Of a stretch of 54,339 nt of DNA, positions 1-8,675 are shown piece by piece. The notes beneath the pieces are model-generated. The model saw only the letters and a program-made list of their open reading frames with translations. It was not told the DNA's origin and made no database searches. The stretch's first letter is position 1. Every line of letters begins with the position of its first letter. A program made the position numbers and the translations under genes. Origin of the DNA: CAYLZO01 sp964387775 (GTDB lineage Bacteria > Chloroflexota > Anaerolineae > JAAYZQ01); contig CAYLZO010000005.1 in assembly GCA_964387775.1 (NCBI GenBank), forward strand, positions 1 through 54,339. Reading direction: 5' to 3'.

Positions 1-1534
1 TGGCCTGATAGATGAGGCTGCCCGCCGTCGGCGTCGGCTCGGCCGACATCCACGCCCCGGCGGCAGCGGCGGCCGCGTTGTCCAGCAGCAGCACCCGGCC
101 GGCCTGCCACAGCCCCGCCAGGTCGAGACTCTGAAGCTGGGCCACCTGATCCGCCATCTTGACCTGGTCCACGCCGGTGACGAAAAGCGCGCCCGCGTCG
201 CGGAGCTGGGTGCCCAGGGCCACCAGGTCGCTGCCGTCGGTGAGCACCGCCGTGTGGACCGGCGTCACCCCCAGGCTGGCCAGGTCGGCGGCCCAGGTCT
301 CGGCGTCGGCCACGGCGTCGGTCTCGGTGAGGTAGCCGGCGGCCAGCACCACCGTCGGGCTGACCGTGCTCTGGGCCAGGGCCGCAAAGCGCACGGCCAC
401 TGTGCCCGTCGGCGCCTCCCAGATGTCGCCGGTCAGGAGCAGCGGTCCGGCCCCCACCGGCGCCCGGACCATCGAAAAGTCGCGGCCGGTCAGGTCGGGC
501 GGCGTCGTGTCCGCAGCTCCGCCGACGATAGGCCGCCGGAGCGCCAGGTCGTAGCCGTACGGCCCCTCGGGCAGCAGGTGGAGGGCCACGTCACGGATGG
601 ACAGGATCTGCCGGGCGCCCAGGTAGCTCGCTCCGGCGGCAGCGCCGTAGGTTTCTTCGTCCACGACCAGGGCCGCGTAGGCCCCCGTCGTGTGAGTCAC
701 GGTCTGGCCGCCCTGCACCTCCAGGCCGGTGCCCCAGTCGATGCCCAGGCCGACCTTGCTCCCCGGTTTTCGCTCGGCGGCCTGCAAGAGGCGCAGCAGG
801 CGGCCGCGCTCCAAAAAGTGCGGGTCGAGGACGGCGTCTTTGAGCCCAAAGCGCAGGCCGCGCGTCACGGTCCCGGTGGGTCCGTACCACAGGTCGATAG
901 AGCCCCACTCCAGCCCGTCCCAGGGCCAGTATTCGAGGGCCGAGTAGCCGGCCAGCATATAGCGCGACTGGAGCGCCGCCCCGGCGCTGGTGCCGCCCAG
1001 GGGCAGGCCGCTCCCGTGCAGGCCCGCCAGCGAATCCTCGGTCAGCGTGTTGGCCGTCACTTGCAGGGCGACGGCCTGGTCGCCGCCGGGGACGAACACG
1101 CCGTCCACCGTCGGCTCGGCAAAGGCGGCTACCTTGGCCGGGTCGTCGGCGTCGGTGTGGATCTGGATGTCCAGCACCTGGGTGAGGCAGATGGTGGGGC
1201 TGACGACCCGGCTCTCGCACGCCGCCCCGAGCTGGTTGGCCCGCTGGGCCGCCGCGTCCAGGTTGTCCTGCCGCTCCGCCTGGGTGATGGTGTAGGGATC
1301 GGAGGCGTAGGCGATGGGCAGCACCAGGAGGCTCACGGTGTAATCGGCCGTATAGTCCACGGCCTGTTGGGCAAAGAGCGCCAGCGTGTCGGCCTCGTAG
1401 CCGCCGCCGATGGGGACCAGGGTCGTGTCGGCCTCCGGCTCGGCCCGGCCCACGCTGGCAAAGGCGAGCAGGATCACGGCGAGGGCCAGGCCCCAGGCCA
1501 CACCCAAGCAGAACTTGCGTCCAAAATCCGTCAT
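1..1534 (-). CDS. Exported cyanophycinase-like protein, tandem S51-type domains (3' end outside window)
   Basis: Translated by hand from the ATG at 1534; 511 codons are visible and the reading frame runs off the window at base 1. Residues 1-31 form a signal peptide (basic start, hydrophobic core, ending near VGRA). The first domain has the cyanophycinase/peptidase S51 pattern: a GG.. strand near residue 43, PGGDQ at 149-153 and the nucleophile motif GGTSAGAA with Ser183. A second region (about residues 390-505) repeats the fold signature (VTGVDQ, then LLLDN) but has an alanine run where the GTSAG serine should be, so it is probably non-catalytic. The family cleaves beta-Asp-Arg dipeptides from cyanophycin or related polymers; the substrate here is unknown. 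The start codon lies 2 bases after the murJ stop, so the two are co-transcribed. Confidence 0.8.
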   Translation of the reverse strand, partial: MTDFGRKFCLGVAWGLALAVILLAFASVGRAEPEADTTLVPIGGGYEADTLALFAQQAVDYTADYTVSLLVLPIAYASDPYTITQAERQDNLDAAAQRANQLGAACESRVVSPTICLTQVLDIQIHTDADDPAKVAAFAEPTVDGVFVPGGDQAVALQVTANTLTEDSLAGLHGSGLPLGGTSAGAALQSRYMLAGYSALEYWPWDGLEWGSIDLWYGPTGTVTRGLRFGLKDAVLDPHFLERGRLLRLLQAAERKPGSKVGLGIDWGTGLEVQGGQTVTHTTGAYAALVVDEETYGAAAGASYLGARQILSIRDVALHLLPEGPYGYDLALRRPIVGGAADTTPPDLTGRDFSMVRAPVGAGPLLLTGDIWEAPTGTVAVRFAALAQSTVSPTVVLAAGYLTETDAVADAETWAADLASLGVTPVHTAVLTDGSDLVALGTQLRDAGALFVTGVDQVKMADQVAQLQSLDLAGLWQAGRVLLLDNAAAAAAGAWMSAEPTPTAGSLIYQA

Positions 1535-1536
1535 GA

Positions 1537-3129
1537 TCAGATCTCCTTTCGCTGTTTCCTTTTCCGGAAGCTTATCCAGGCCCGCCCCTGCCGCCAGAGG
1601 GCGCGAAACTCCTCCACACCGAGCAGATAGGCGGTCCCGACGAAGGCCAGGCCACCCAGCAGGGCGCTCCCGGCCAGATAGCCGGCCAGGGCGACAAACC
1701 CGCCGTCCTCGGCCAGCGGCGCCGCCAGGCTCGACCCGGCGACGAGGAGGATGGCCGTCGCCAGGAGGGCCAGGGCCATCCGCCCGGAAAAGGGCACCAG
1801 CGCCCGGAGCCGGAAGGCCGTCACCCGCCGGCCAAAGAGGTAGAGCAGGGCCAGCACCTTGAGCCCCTTGGCCAGCGCGGCGGCCAGGGCGATGCCGCCC
1901 AGGCCGAGGGCGGCCATCAGGGGCGGGATGAGGACCACGTTCAGGACAAAGGCGGTCACGTCGGTTAGGACCGGCGTCAGGGTGTCCTGCTGGGCGAAAA
2001 AGAAGGGGACGACGACGACCTCCAGGGCAAAGGGCAGGAGGGCCAGGGCGTAAAAGAGGAGCGGCCCGGCCGTCAACCGGGTCGATTCGGCCGTAAAGGC
2101 CCCGCGCTCGAAAAGGAGGCGCACAAAGGGCTCGCGAAGCACGATGAGGCCGACCATGACGGGCAGAAAGAGGAGGGCCATGGCCCGCACCGCCCCGGTC
2201 AGGGTCCGGGCCAGCGCCACGTCGTCTTTCTTGGCCGCCATCTCGGCCGAGAAGGGCAGCAGCACGAGTCCCAGGGTGTAGGGCAGGGTCGTGGTCAGCG
2301 TCTCGGCGATCTTGCGGGCGTAGGCCAGGGCCGACACACCGCCCACCCCGGCCCGGCTGGCAAAGGCGTTTTCCACCAGCGGCGCGACGAACAGCGAGAG
2401 GGTCAGCGCCGCCAGCAGGGGGGCCGCCAGGCGCCCCACAGCCCGAACGGGCGCAAAGGCCAGGTCCAAGGAGGGCCGGATGGCTCGCAGGTAGCGCCCC
2501 AGGCCCAGCCCCTCGACGAGGACCTTGCCCAGGGCACCGACGACGACGCCCAGCGCCAGCGCCAGCACCCCACTGGAAAACCCCAGGCCCAGGAACCAGA
2601 GGCCCAGCAAGAGCAAAGGCCCGGTCCGAAAGATGGCCCGGCCCAGGGCCGGCAGGGTGAAGCGCTTTTCGGCGTGGAGGACGGCCGTGGTGAGCGTGGA
2701 AAGACCCAGGAGCAGCAGGGCGGGCATGACCAGGCGCGTCAGGCGGACGGCCAGGACCCGCTGCTGACCGGCAAAGCCGGGGGCCGTCAGCGAGATGAGC
2801 GGCCCGGCGGCCCAAACCCCGGCCAGGGTGGCGACCGCCAGCAAGAGGAGCAGCACGGTAGCCAGCGTGTTAAAGAGCCGCCACCCGCCGCCCTCCGACA
2901 GCCGCCGGGTGCGCAAAAAAGTGGGCACGAACGCCGGCCCTACGACGTCGTGCAACACGACGAAGGCGCTGAAGGGAATGGTGTAGGCCACCAGGTAGGC
3001 GTCGACCTCGATGCCCGTGCCAAAGGCGTAGGCCAGCAGGAGTTTTTCGGCAAAGCCCAGGCCCTTGACGACGAGGGTGATGGCCGTTACGAGGGTCGTA
3101 GCCTGGAGGATCTTTTTGACGTCGATCAT
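1537..3129 (-). CDS. murJ: MurJ/MviN-type lipid II flippase
   Basis: This 530-residue polytopic membrane protein of the MurJ/MviN branch of the MOP exporter superfamily should flip undecaprenyl-linked peptidoglycan precursor (lipid II) across the membrane. The N-terminus carries the family signature (TLVTAITLVVKGLGF, then FGTGIEVDAYLVAYTIP), and about 14 hydrophobic segments are spread evenly over the protein. The length fits the family. The reading frame also opens with a TTG directly before the chosen ATG; there is no strong Shine-Dalgarno sequence, so the start is uncertain by one codon. It lies 42 bases downstream of glmS and 2 bases upstream of the cyanophycinase-like gene, giving a probable glmS-murJ-hydrolase operon with cell-envelope logic: precursor synthesis followed by precursor export. 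Confidence 0.9.
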   Translation of the reverse strand: MIDVKKILQATTLVTAITLVVKGLGFAEKLLLAYAFGTGIEVDAYLVAYTIPFSAFVVLHDVVGPAFVPTFLRTRRLSEGGGWRLFNTLATVLLLLLAVATLAGVWAAGPLISLTAPGFAGQQRVLAVRLTRLVMPALLLLGLSTLTTAVLHAEKRFTLPALGRAIFRTGPLLLLGLWFLGLGFSSGVLALALGVVVGALGKVLVEGLGLGRYLRAIRPSLDLAFAPVRAVGRLAAPLLAALTLSLFVAPLVENAFASRAGVGGVSALAYARKIAETLTTTLPYTLGLVLLPFSAEMAAKKDDVALARTLTGAVRAMALLFLPVMVGLIVLREPFVRLLFERGAFTAESTRLTAGPLLFYALALLPFALEVVVVPFFFAQQDTLTPVLTDVTAFVLNVVLIPPLMAALGLGGIALAAALAKGLKVLALLYLFGRRVTAFRLRALVPFSGRMALALLATAILLVAGSSLAAPLAEDGGFVALAGYLAGSALLGGLAFVGTAYLLGVEEFRALWRQGRAWISFRKRKQRKEI

Positions 3130-3171
3130 CAACTTTGAATGTGGGGGCGCGGTGACCGCGCCCCCACCCGA

Positions 3172-5013
<1,842 letters not shown>

Positions 5014-5119
5014 CTTGTTATCCCTCCTGTGATTTTGGAGCAGCAAAGAGCACCTACTCGGCAGCGAGAAGTGACGTGGGTCCACAGTTTCACACCTGCT
5101 GCTTGCTGCTTCTATTTTG

Positions 5120-5362
5120 AGGCTGTTGCTGGCCGTTGCACTTGCCTTTTGTCCCGCCGGTTGCCCGCCGGTTTTGTGGCCGCGCTTTTCTTCAGGAGGG
5201 GAAGATTCGGGCTATGGCTCAGGCCCGGGAGGCTTCCGCTGATCTCTCGATTTTCCGCCTGGCCTTGGTCCCAAGGCCGGCGTTAGCCCCGCCTCGCGAC
5301 GGGGAACCTCCACCTCGTCAACCTTGCCACCCAAGAGGGGGTGTCAAGGCCCTTGCGCTGTC
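5120..5362 (-). ncRNA. glmS ribozyme-riboswitch in the glmS 5' leader
   Basis: On the minus strand the leader contains the conserved core of the glmS self-cleaving ribozyme. The predicted cleavage point is A/GCGC between 5359 and 5358. The GACGAGGTGGAGGTT block lies at 5318-5304, the matching CAGCGGAAGCCTCCCGG block at about 5241-5225, and the AAGCGCGGCCACAAAACC block at about 5187-5170. These match, in order and sequence, the landmarks of the Bacillus glmS ribozyme (GACGAGGATGGAGGTT, GGCGGATGCCTCCCGG, CTTCAAACC). An extra GC-rich paired insertion of about 60 nt lies between the second and third blocks (GGTTCCCCGTC...GGCGG). The position directly upstream of glmS and downstream of a promoter supports the call. 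The 3' boundary is approximate. Confidence 0.87.
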
Positions 5363-5423
5363 TTCCCCGATGGTACTCTGCCGTCTATTGGCTGGGGTCC
5401 CTCCTTTCCTGCGAGCGGGGCCT

Positions 5424-5452
5424 ATTGTACGACAAAGCGGTGAAATATGCAA
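5424..5452 (-). promoter_or_regulatory. glmS promoter
   Basis: Reading the minus strand, TTGCAT (5452-5447) and TACAAT (5429-5424) are separated by 17 bases. Transcription would start near 5417, giving a leader of about 400 nt that contains the complete ribozyme. It is back to back with the ferredoxin promoter. Confidence 0.7.
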
Positions 5453-5497
5453 ATCGGCCGGAGCGTAGTCTGGCTGCTACCTCGGAGGCAATACAAG

Positions 5498-5525
5498 TTG
5501 ACGGAGGGAGAAATCGGAGTATAAT
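5498..5525 (+). promoter_or_regulatory. Ferredoxin promoter
   Basis: TTGACG (5498-5503) and a perfect TATAAT (5520-5525) are 16 bases apart, about 45 bases before the ribosome binding site of the ferredoxin gene. Confidence 0.75.
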
Positions 5526-5579
5526 GGCCCTGCCGCCAATGAGGGCGAGCGATACTACGAAACAAGGAGGTTTTCCGCC

Positions 5580-5747
5580 ATGATCGTCATTACCGATGAT
5601 TGCATCGAATGTGGTTCCTGTATGGACGTTTGTCCAGAAGAGGCCATCAGCGAAGGTGACGGCAAGTACGTCATTGACCAAGAGCTGTGCATCGAGTGCC
5701 TGAGTTGCCTGGACGAGTGCCCCAGCGAGGCCATCGTCGAGATGTAA
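5580..5747 (+). CDS. 2[4Fe-4S] ferredoxin (55 aa)
   Basis: This short gene was read directly from the sequence. The protein has two CxxCxxCxxxCP clusters: Cys8, 11, 14 and 18 (CIECGSCMDVCP) and Cys37, 40, 43 and 47 (CIECLSCLDECP). These are the ligands for two [4Fe-4S] clusters in a clostridial-type bacterial ferredoxin, a soluble low-potential electron carrier. The length of 55 residues is exactly that of the family. AAGGAGG at 5564-5570 is 9 bases before the ATG, which fixes the start. The gene is a single transcription unit with its own promoter upstream and an intrinsic terminator just downstream. Its redox partner is not identifiable from the neighbours. Confidence 0.96.
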   Translation: MIVITDDCIECGSCMDVCPEEAISEGDGKYVIDQELCIECLSCLDECPSEAIVEM

Positions 5748-5760
5748 GCAAATCGAGCGA

Positions 5761-5813
5761 ATCCCCGGAAGCTACGCGAACCCGTCGTTCGCCTGGCTTC
5801 CGGGGATTTTTTT
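5761..5813 (+). terminator. Intrinsic terminator of the ferredoxin gene
   Basis: A perfect 12-base stem ATCCCCGGAAGC / GCTTCCGGGGAT is followed by a run of seven T on the plus strand, 13 bases after the stop codon. The minus strand lacks the T-run, so it does not terminate the convergent DUF389 gene efficiently. Confidence 0.9.
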
Positions 5814-5869
5814 GTGGATCAGGGACACAAGTGCTCATCCCCGCCATTGGGAGAGGGGGGAACAGTTGC

Positions 5870-8194
5870 TCAGGGGCGCCTCAAATCGATGAGATAGCTT
5901 TCCGGGATCCAGCCGACACGTCCCTTGGGATCGATGACCTCGCGCCAGACGTAGCCGTTGGTCTCTACCAGCCCGTTGCCCAGGATCAGAACCGTGCCGT
6001 CGCGCCAGGCGCCGATCTTGCCCCCGCCCAGCCCCGGCCGGCGATACATCCACACCCCCTGGCCGCCGGTTCCTCCCACCACGGCCAGAGCCGGCGTGGA
6101 CGTGGCTATGGGCGTGGGCGTGGCCGTGGGCGTGGACGTGGCGGTCTCGGTCGGCGTGGCCGTGGGCGTGGCCGTCGGCGTCGGCGTGCGGGAGGGCAGC
6201 GCCGTGGCCGTGGCCGTCGGCCGGGGCGTGTGGGTTGGCGTGGCCGTGGGGCTCGGCGTGAAGGTCGCCGTGGCGCCCGGCAGGGGTGTGGGCGTCGGCG
6301 TGGGCGGCACAAAGGGGTCCAGGCGCGTCGTGCGGATCACCGACAGGCGCAGTTCGAGGGGCAGGTCGAGTCGCTCGGCCACGCGCCGCTGCAAGTCTAC
6401 GACCTCCTCGTGGCCGATCGTCCGGGGAGAACGGATCCAGACCTGGAGGCGGATCGTCTCATCGGTGGTATCTCCGAGACGCTCCCAGTCGTCCAGCTCG
6501 ACGCGATTCAGCGGCAGCACGTCGTCACGGTTCATGGCTTCGACTTCCAGGCGGAGCGCCTGGTTCAGGCGCCGCGTCAGGATAGCCTCTTCCACAGAGC
6601 GGGCCGTGAGCAGGCCGAGGGGGATGGTCACGGCGACGAGCAGGAGGATGGTGCCCAACATACCGCCCTGAAAGACCCGCGCCCGGGTCCGCTGGCCGGG
6701 GATGGGCTGGAATCCGAGCCACAAAAAGACCAGGCCCCCGGCCGCACTGACCGCCACCAGGTTGGTCGTAAAGAGCAACATCGCCCCACCCGCGATCCGA
6801 CCGGCTTCGGGGACGCCCTTTTGCCAGAGCCCCAGGCCGATGCCCACCGTGGCCAGGGGCGGGACCAAGGCGGCGGCGATGGCGACGCCGGGCAAGGCCG
6901 CCGAGACCTCCTTGCGGCACAGGGCGTAGGCGCCTGCCGCCCCAGAAGCCAGGGCGACCCCCAGATCGAGGAGGCTGGGCTGGGTCCGGCTCGTGATCTC
7001 GCTCTGGGGGGTAGAGGCGGGCACGATCAGGGTAAAAAGGACGCCCACGGCGATGGACAGCAGCACCCCCCGGATTGTGGCGCTCATCGCCCGCCGCAGC
7101 AGGCGCAAGTCGCCGCGCACCACGCCCAGGCTCAGGCCAAAGAAGGCGGCCATCAGCGGGGCGACGAGCATGGCGCCGATGATCACCGCCGGGCTGTTGA
7201 GCAGCAGCCCCAGCGTGGCGATCGCCGACGACAGGCCCATCATGACGAAAAAGTCCACCTTGGGCTGGGCGCCCTCGCGGATCGCCTTGTAGACGTCGAT
7301 CTGCTCGCGGAGCTCCAGCGTGGGCAGCATGTCGAACAGCCGCCAGCCCGTCCGGCGCAGCCAAGTGCGCATGTCGATGCGGCGGCTGCGACGTTTGACG
7401 ACGACGGTCGGTGCCGGACAGCGGATGGCGACTGCCTGCGGAATGTTGCCAAAGAGCACGCGATCCAGGTAGCTCTCCCGGCTGGCACCGACCATGACCA
7501 GGTCGTAGCCCCGCTCCGCCTCGTTGAGAATACCCTTGATCACATTGGCCGACTGGACGACCTTGCCGTAGACCCGGGGCTCGGTGGCCCACGGCTCCAG
7601 GATTTCCTGCAACCGCTCGCGGCTGAAGGAGAGGGCGACCTGGCCTTGGACGCGGCGGGCGATGTTCAGGGCCGTGATCTCGGTGTCAGGGGAGAGGTTC
7701 AGCGCCAGGTCGATGGCCAGCGCGGCGTTGGGGCCGCCGGCGGCGGGGATCAAGACCCGGCGGATCTCTTTTGGCTCTTCGTCCAGGGAGGGCTTGACCG
7801 CGCCAGACCGCAGGATGACGACGTCGCAAGGCGCGTATTGAACGAGAGGGTCGAGGTTGCGACCGATGAGGTATCGACTCCGGCTCGATTTGGCCGCCTC
7901 GCCGCGCCAGCCGAGGACCAGCAGGTCCGGGGGATCTTGGCGGATCACGTCCAGGATCTCGTCACCGGGCTGCTCGCCCTGGCGCACGAGGACGCGGATG
8001 GGCACGCCGCCGCAGGTCTTGGGCACGGTCAACCACTCGGGCCGCTTCCCGGTGCGGGTCACGTGGAGGACCGTGATCACGCCCTTGCGGGAGGTCGCCA
8101 GGGCACAGGCCAGACTCAGGAGATCTTTTAGCTGGCTTTCGACAGCGACGGCTACGACGATGCGGGGTTCAGCGTCGGGCTGATTTTGCACCAT
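5870..8194 (-). CDS. USP-USP-DUF389 membrane protein with Thr/Pro linker and SH3b domain
   Basis: This 774-residue fusion has four parts. Residues 1-275 form two universal-stress-protein domains; the second ends with a GASRESYLDRVLFGN loop resembling the USP nucleotide-binding loop. Residues about 315-525 are a DUF389 membrane domain with several hydrophobic segments (VMMGLSSAIATLGLLLNSPAV, then GAMLVAPLMAAFFGLSLG). A soluble stretch to about 625 is followed by a low-complexity linker of repeated Thr-Pro/Thr-Ala-Thr units (about 629-705). The C-terminal 65 residues have an SH3b-like pattern ending VGWIPESYLIDL. The linker and SH3b placement suggests an exposed ligand- or wall-binding module. 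The function is unknown; DUF389 proteins are uncharacterised membrane proteins. It starts 11 bases after a free-standing USP gene and closes the USP/permease gene run. Confidence 0.82.
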   Translation of the reverse strand: MVQNQPDAEPRIVVAVAVESQLKDLLSLACALATSRKGVITVLHVTRTGKRPEWLTVPKTCGGVPIRVLVRQGEQPGDEILDVIRQDPPDLLVLGWRGEAAKSSRSRYLIGRNLDPLVQYAPCDVVILRSGAVKPSLDEEPKEIRRVLIPAAGGPNAALAIDLALNLSPDTEITALNIARRVQGQVALSFSRERLQEILEPWATEPRVYGKVVQSANVIKGILNEAERGYDLVMVGASRESYLDRVLFGNIPQAVAIRCPAPTVVVKRRSRRIDMRTWLRRTGWRLFDMLPTLELREQIDVYKAIREGAQPKVDFFVMMGLSSAIATLGLLLNSPAVIIGAMLVAPLMAAFFGLSLGVVRGDLRLLRRAMSATIRGVLLSIAVGVLFTLIVPASTPQSEITSRTQPSLLDLGVALASGAAGAYALCRKEVSAALPGVAIAAALVPPLATVGIGLGLWQKGVPEAGRIAGGAMLLFTTNLVAVSAAGGLVFLWLGFQPIPGQRTRARVFQGGMLGTILLLVAVTIPLGLLTARSVEEAILTRRLNQALRLEVEAMNRDDVLPLNRVELDDWERLGDTTDETIRLQVWIRSPRTIGHEEVVDLQRRVAERLDLPLELRLSVIRTTRLDPFVPPTPTPTPLPGATATFTPSPTATPTHTPRPTATATALPSRTPTPTATPTATPTETATSTPTATPTPIATSTPALAVVGGTGGQGVWMYRRPGLGGGKIGAWRDGTVLILGNGLVETNGYVWREVIDPKGRVGWIPESYLIDLRRP

Positions 8195-8205
8195 AGACTA
8201 TCCCG

Positions 8206-8631
8206 TCAGACGATGTACGTCTGGACGCCGGTGTCCTGCTCGATGCGGGCCGTCAGGCGCTCCAGGTCGGTCAGGGAGAAGGCGCTCTCGGGGCCGGCGG
8301 GACGGCCAAAGGCCACGGCGTCGGCCCCTTCCTCGACGGCGGCCGATTCTAACGCTTCGAGCAGGGCGCCGTGGCGGATGACCATGTCGGCCTCGACGCC
8401 CTGGGCGGCCGCCCGCTCGCAGGCCAGGGCCAGCAGGAACTCGCCCATGTGTTCCATCTCGGTGGCCACCACGTCGGGGCGCACGCCGCGCACAGTGAGT
8501 CTCAGGAATTCGAGGTCCACGACGTAGAGAAAGAGCACGGAAGCCCCCTGCTCCTTGGCCATGGCGATGACGGCCTCTTGCGTTCGACGGCTGGCCTCAC
8601 CGCCCCGCGTCGCGCACAGAATCTTTTTCAT
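8206..8631 (-). CDS. Universal stress protein family, non-canonical subfamily (copy 3)
   Basis: The 141-residue alpha/beta protein has the UspA fold pattern: strand 1 KKILCATRGG, strand 2 VLFLYVVDLEFL, a helix with EHMGEFLLAL and later ADAVAFGRP. It lacks the GxxGx9G(S/T) ATP-binding loop and instead shares with its two neighbours the opening CAxRGG/S...S. It therefore belongs to a divergent USP group that probably does not bind ATP in the usual way. An AGGAG sequence precedes the ATG at 8631. It lies between a permease gene and the DUF389 fusion, all on the same strand, so a regulatory or accessory role for one of these membrane proteins is plausible but inferred. Confidence 0.85.
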   Translation of the reverse strand: MKKILCATRGGEASRRTQEAVIAMAKEQGASVLFLYVVDLEFLRLTVRGVRPDVVATEMEHMGEFLLALACERAAAQGVEADMVIRHGALLEALESAAVEEGADAVAFGRPAGPESAFSLTDLERLTARIEQDTGVQTYIV

Positions 8632-8650
8632 GGCAAGCTCCTGTCAACAC

Positions 8651-8673
8651 CCAATATCAAATATCGAATATCC
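8651..8673. repeat. AATATC-type short repeat between operon genes
   Basis: Tandem AATATC-like units (CCAATATCAAATATCGAATATC) fill the gap between two genes of the minus-strand run. A related block occurs at 49548-49598. Confidence 0.6.
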
Positions 8674-8675
8674 CA

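Noticed and set aside
254..1630. A 458-codon plus-strand open frame
   Set aside because: It is the antisense shadow of the cyanophycinase-like gene, which has a signal peptide, GGTSAGA motif and coupled start with murJ.
5014..5119. Possible N-terminal extension of GlmS up to 5085
   Set aside because: Cys must follow the initiator Met for catalysis, and the ribosome binding site is at the downstream ATG; the extension is part of the leader RNA.
6078..6305. Dense GTGGGCGTGGCC-type tandem repeats, at first resembling a repeat array
   Set aside because: They are the coding DNA of the Thr/Pro linker in the DUF389 fusion; there are no unique spacers of constant length, so this is not a CRISPR array.
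5687..8131. An 814-codon plus-strand open frame running through the ferredoxin end and the DUF389 gene
   Set aside because: It is composed of low-complexity Arg/Gly/Gln residues and is antisense to a gene with clear USP and DUF389 motifs.
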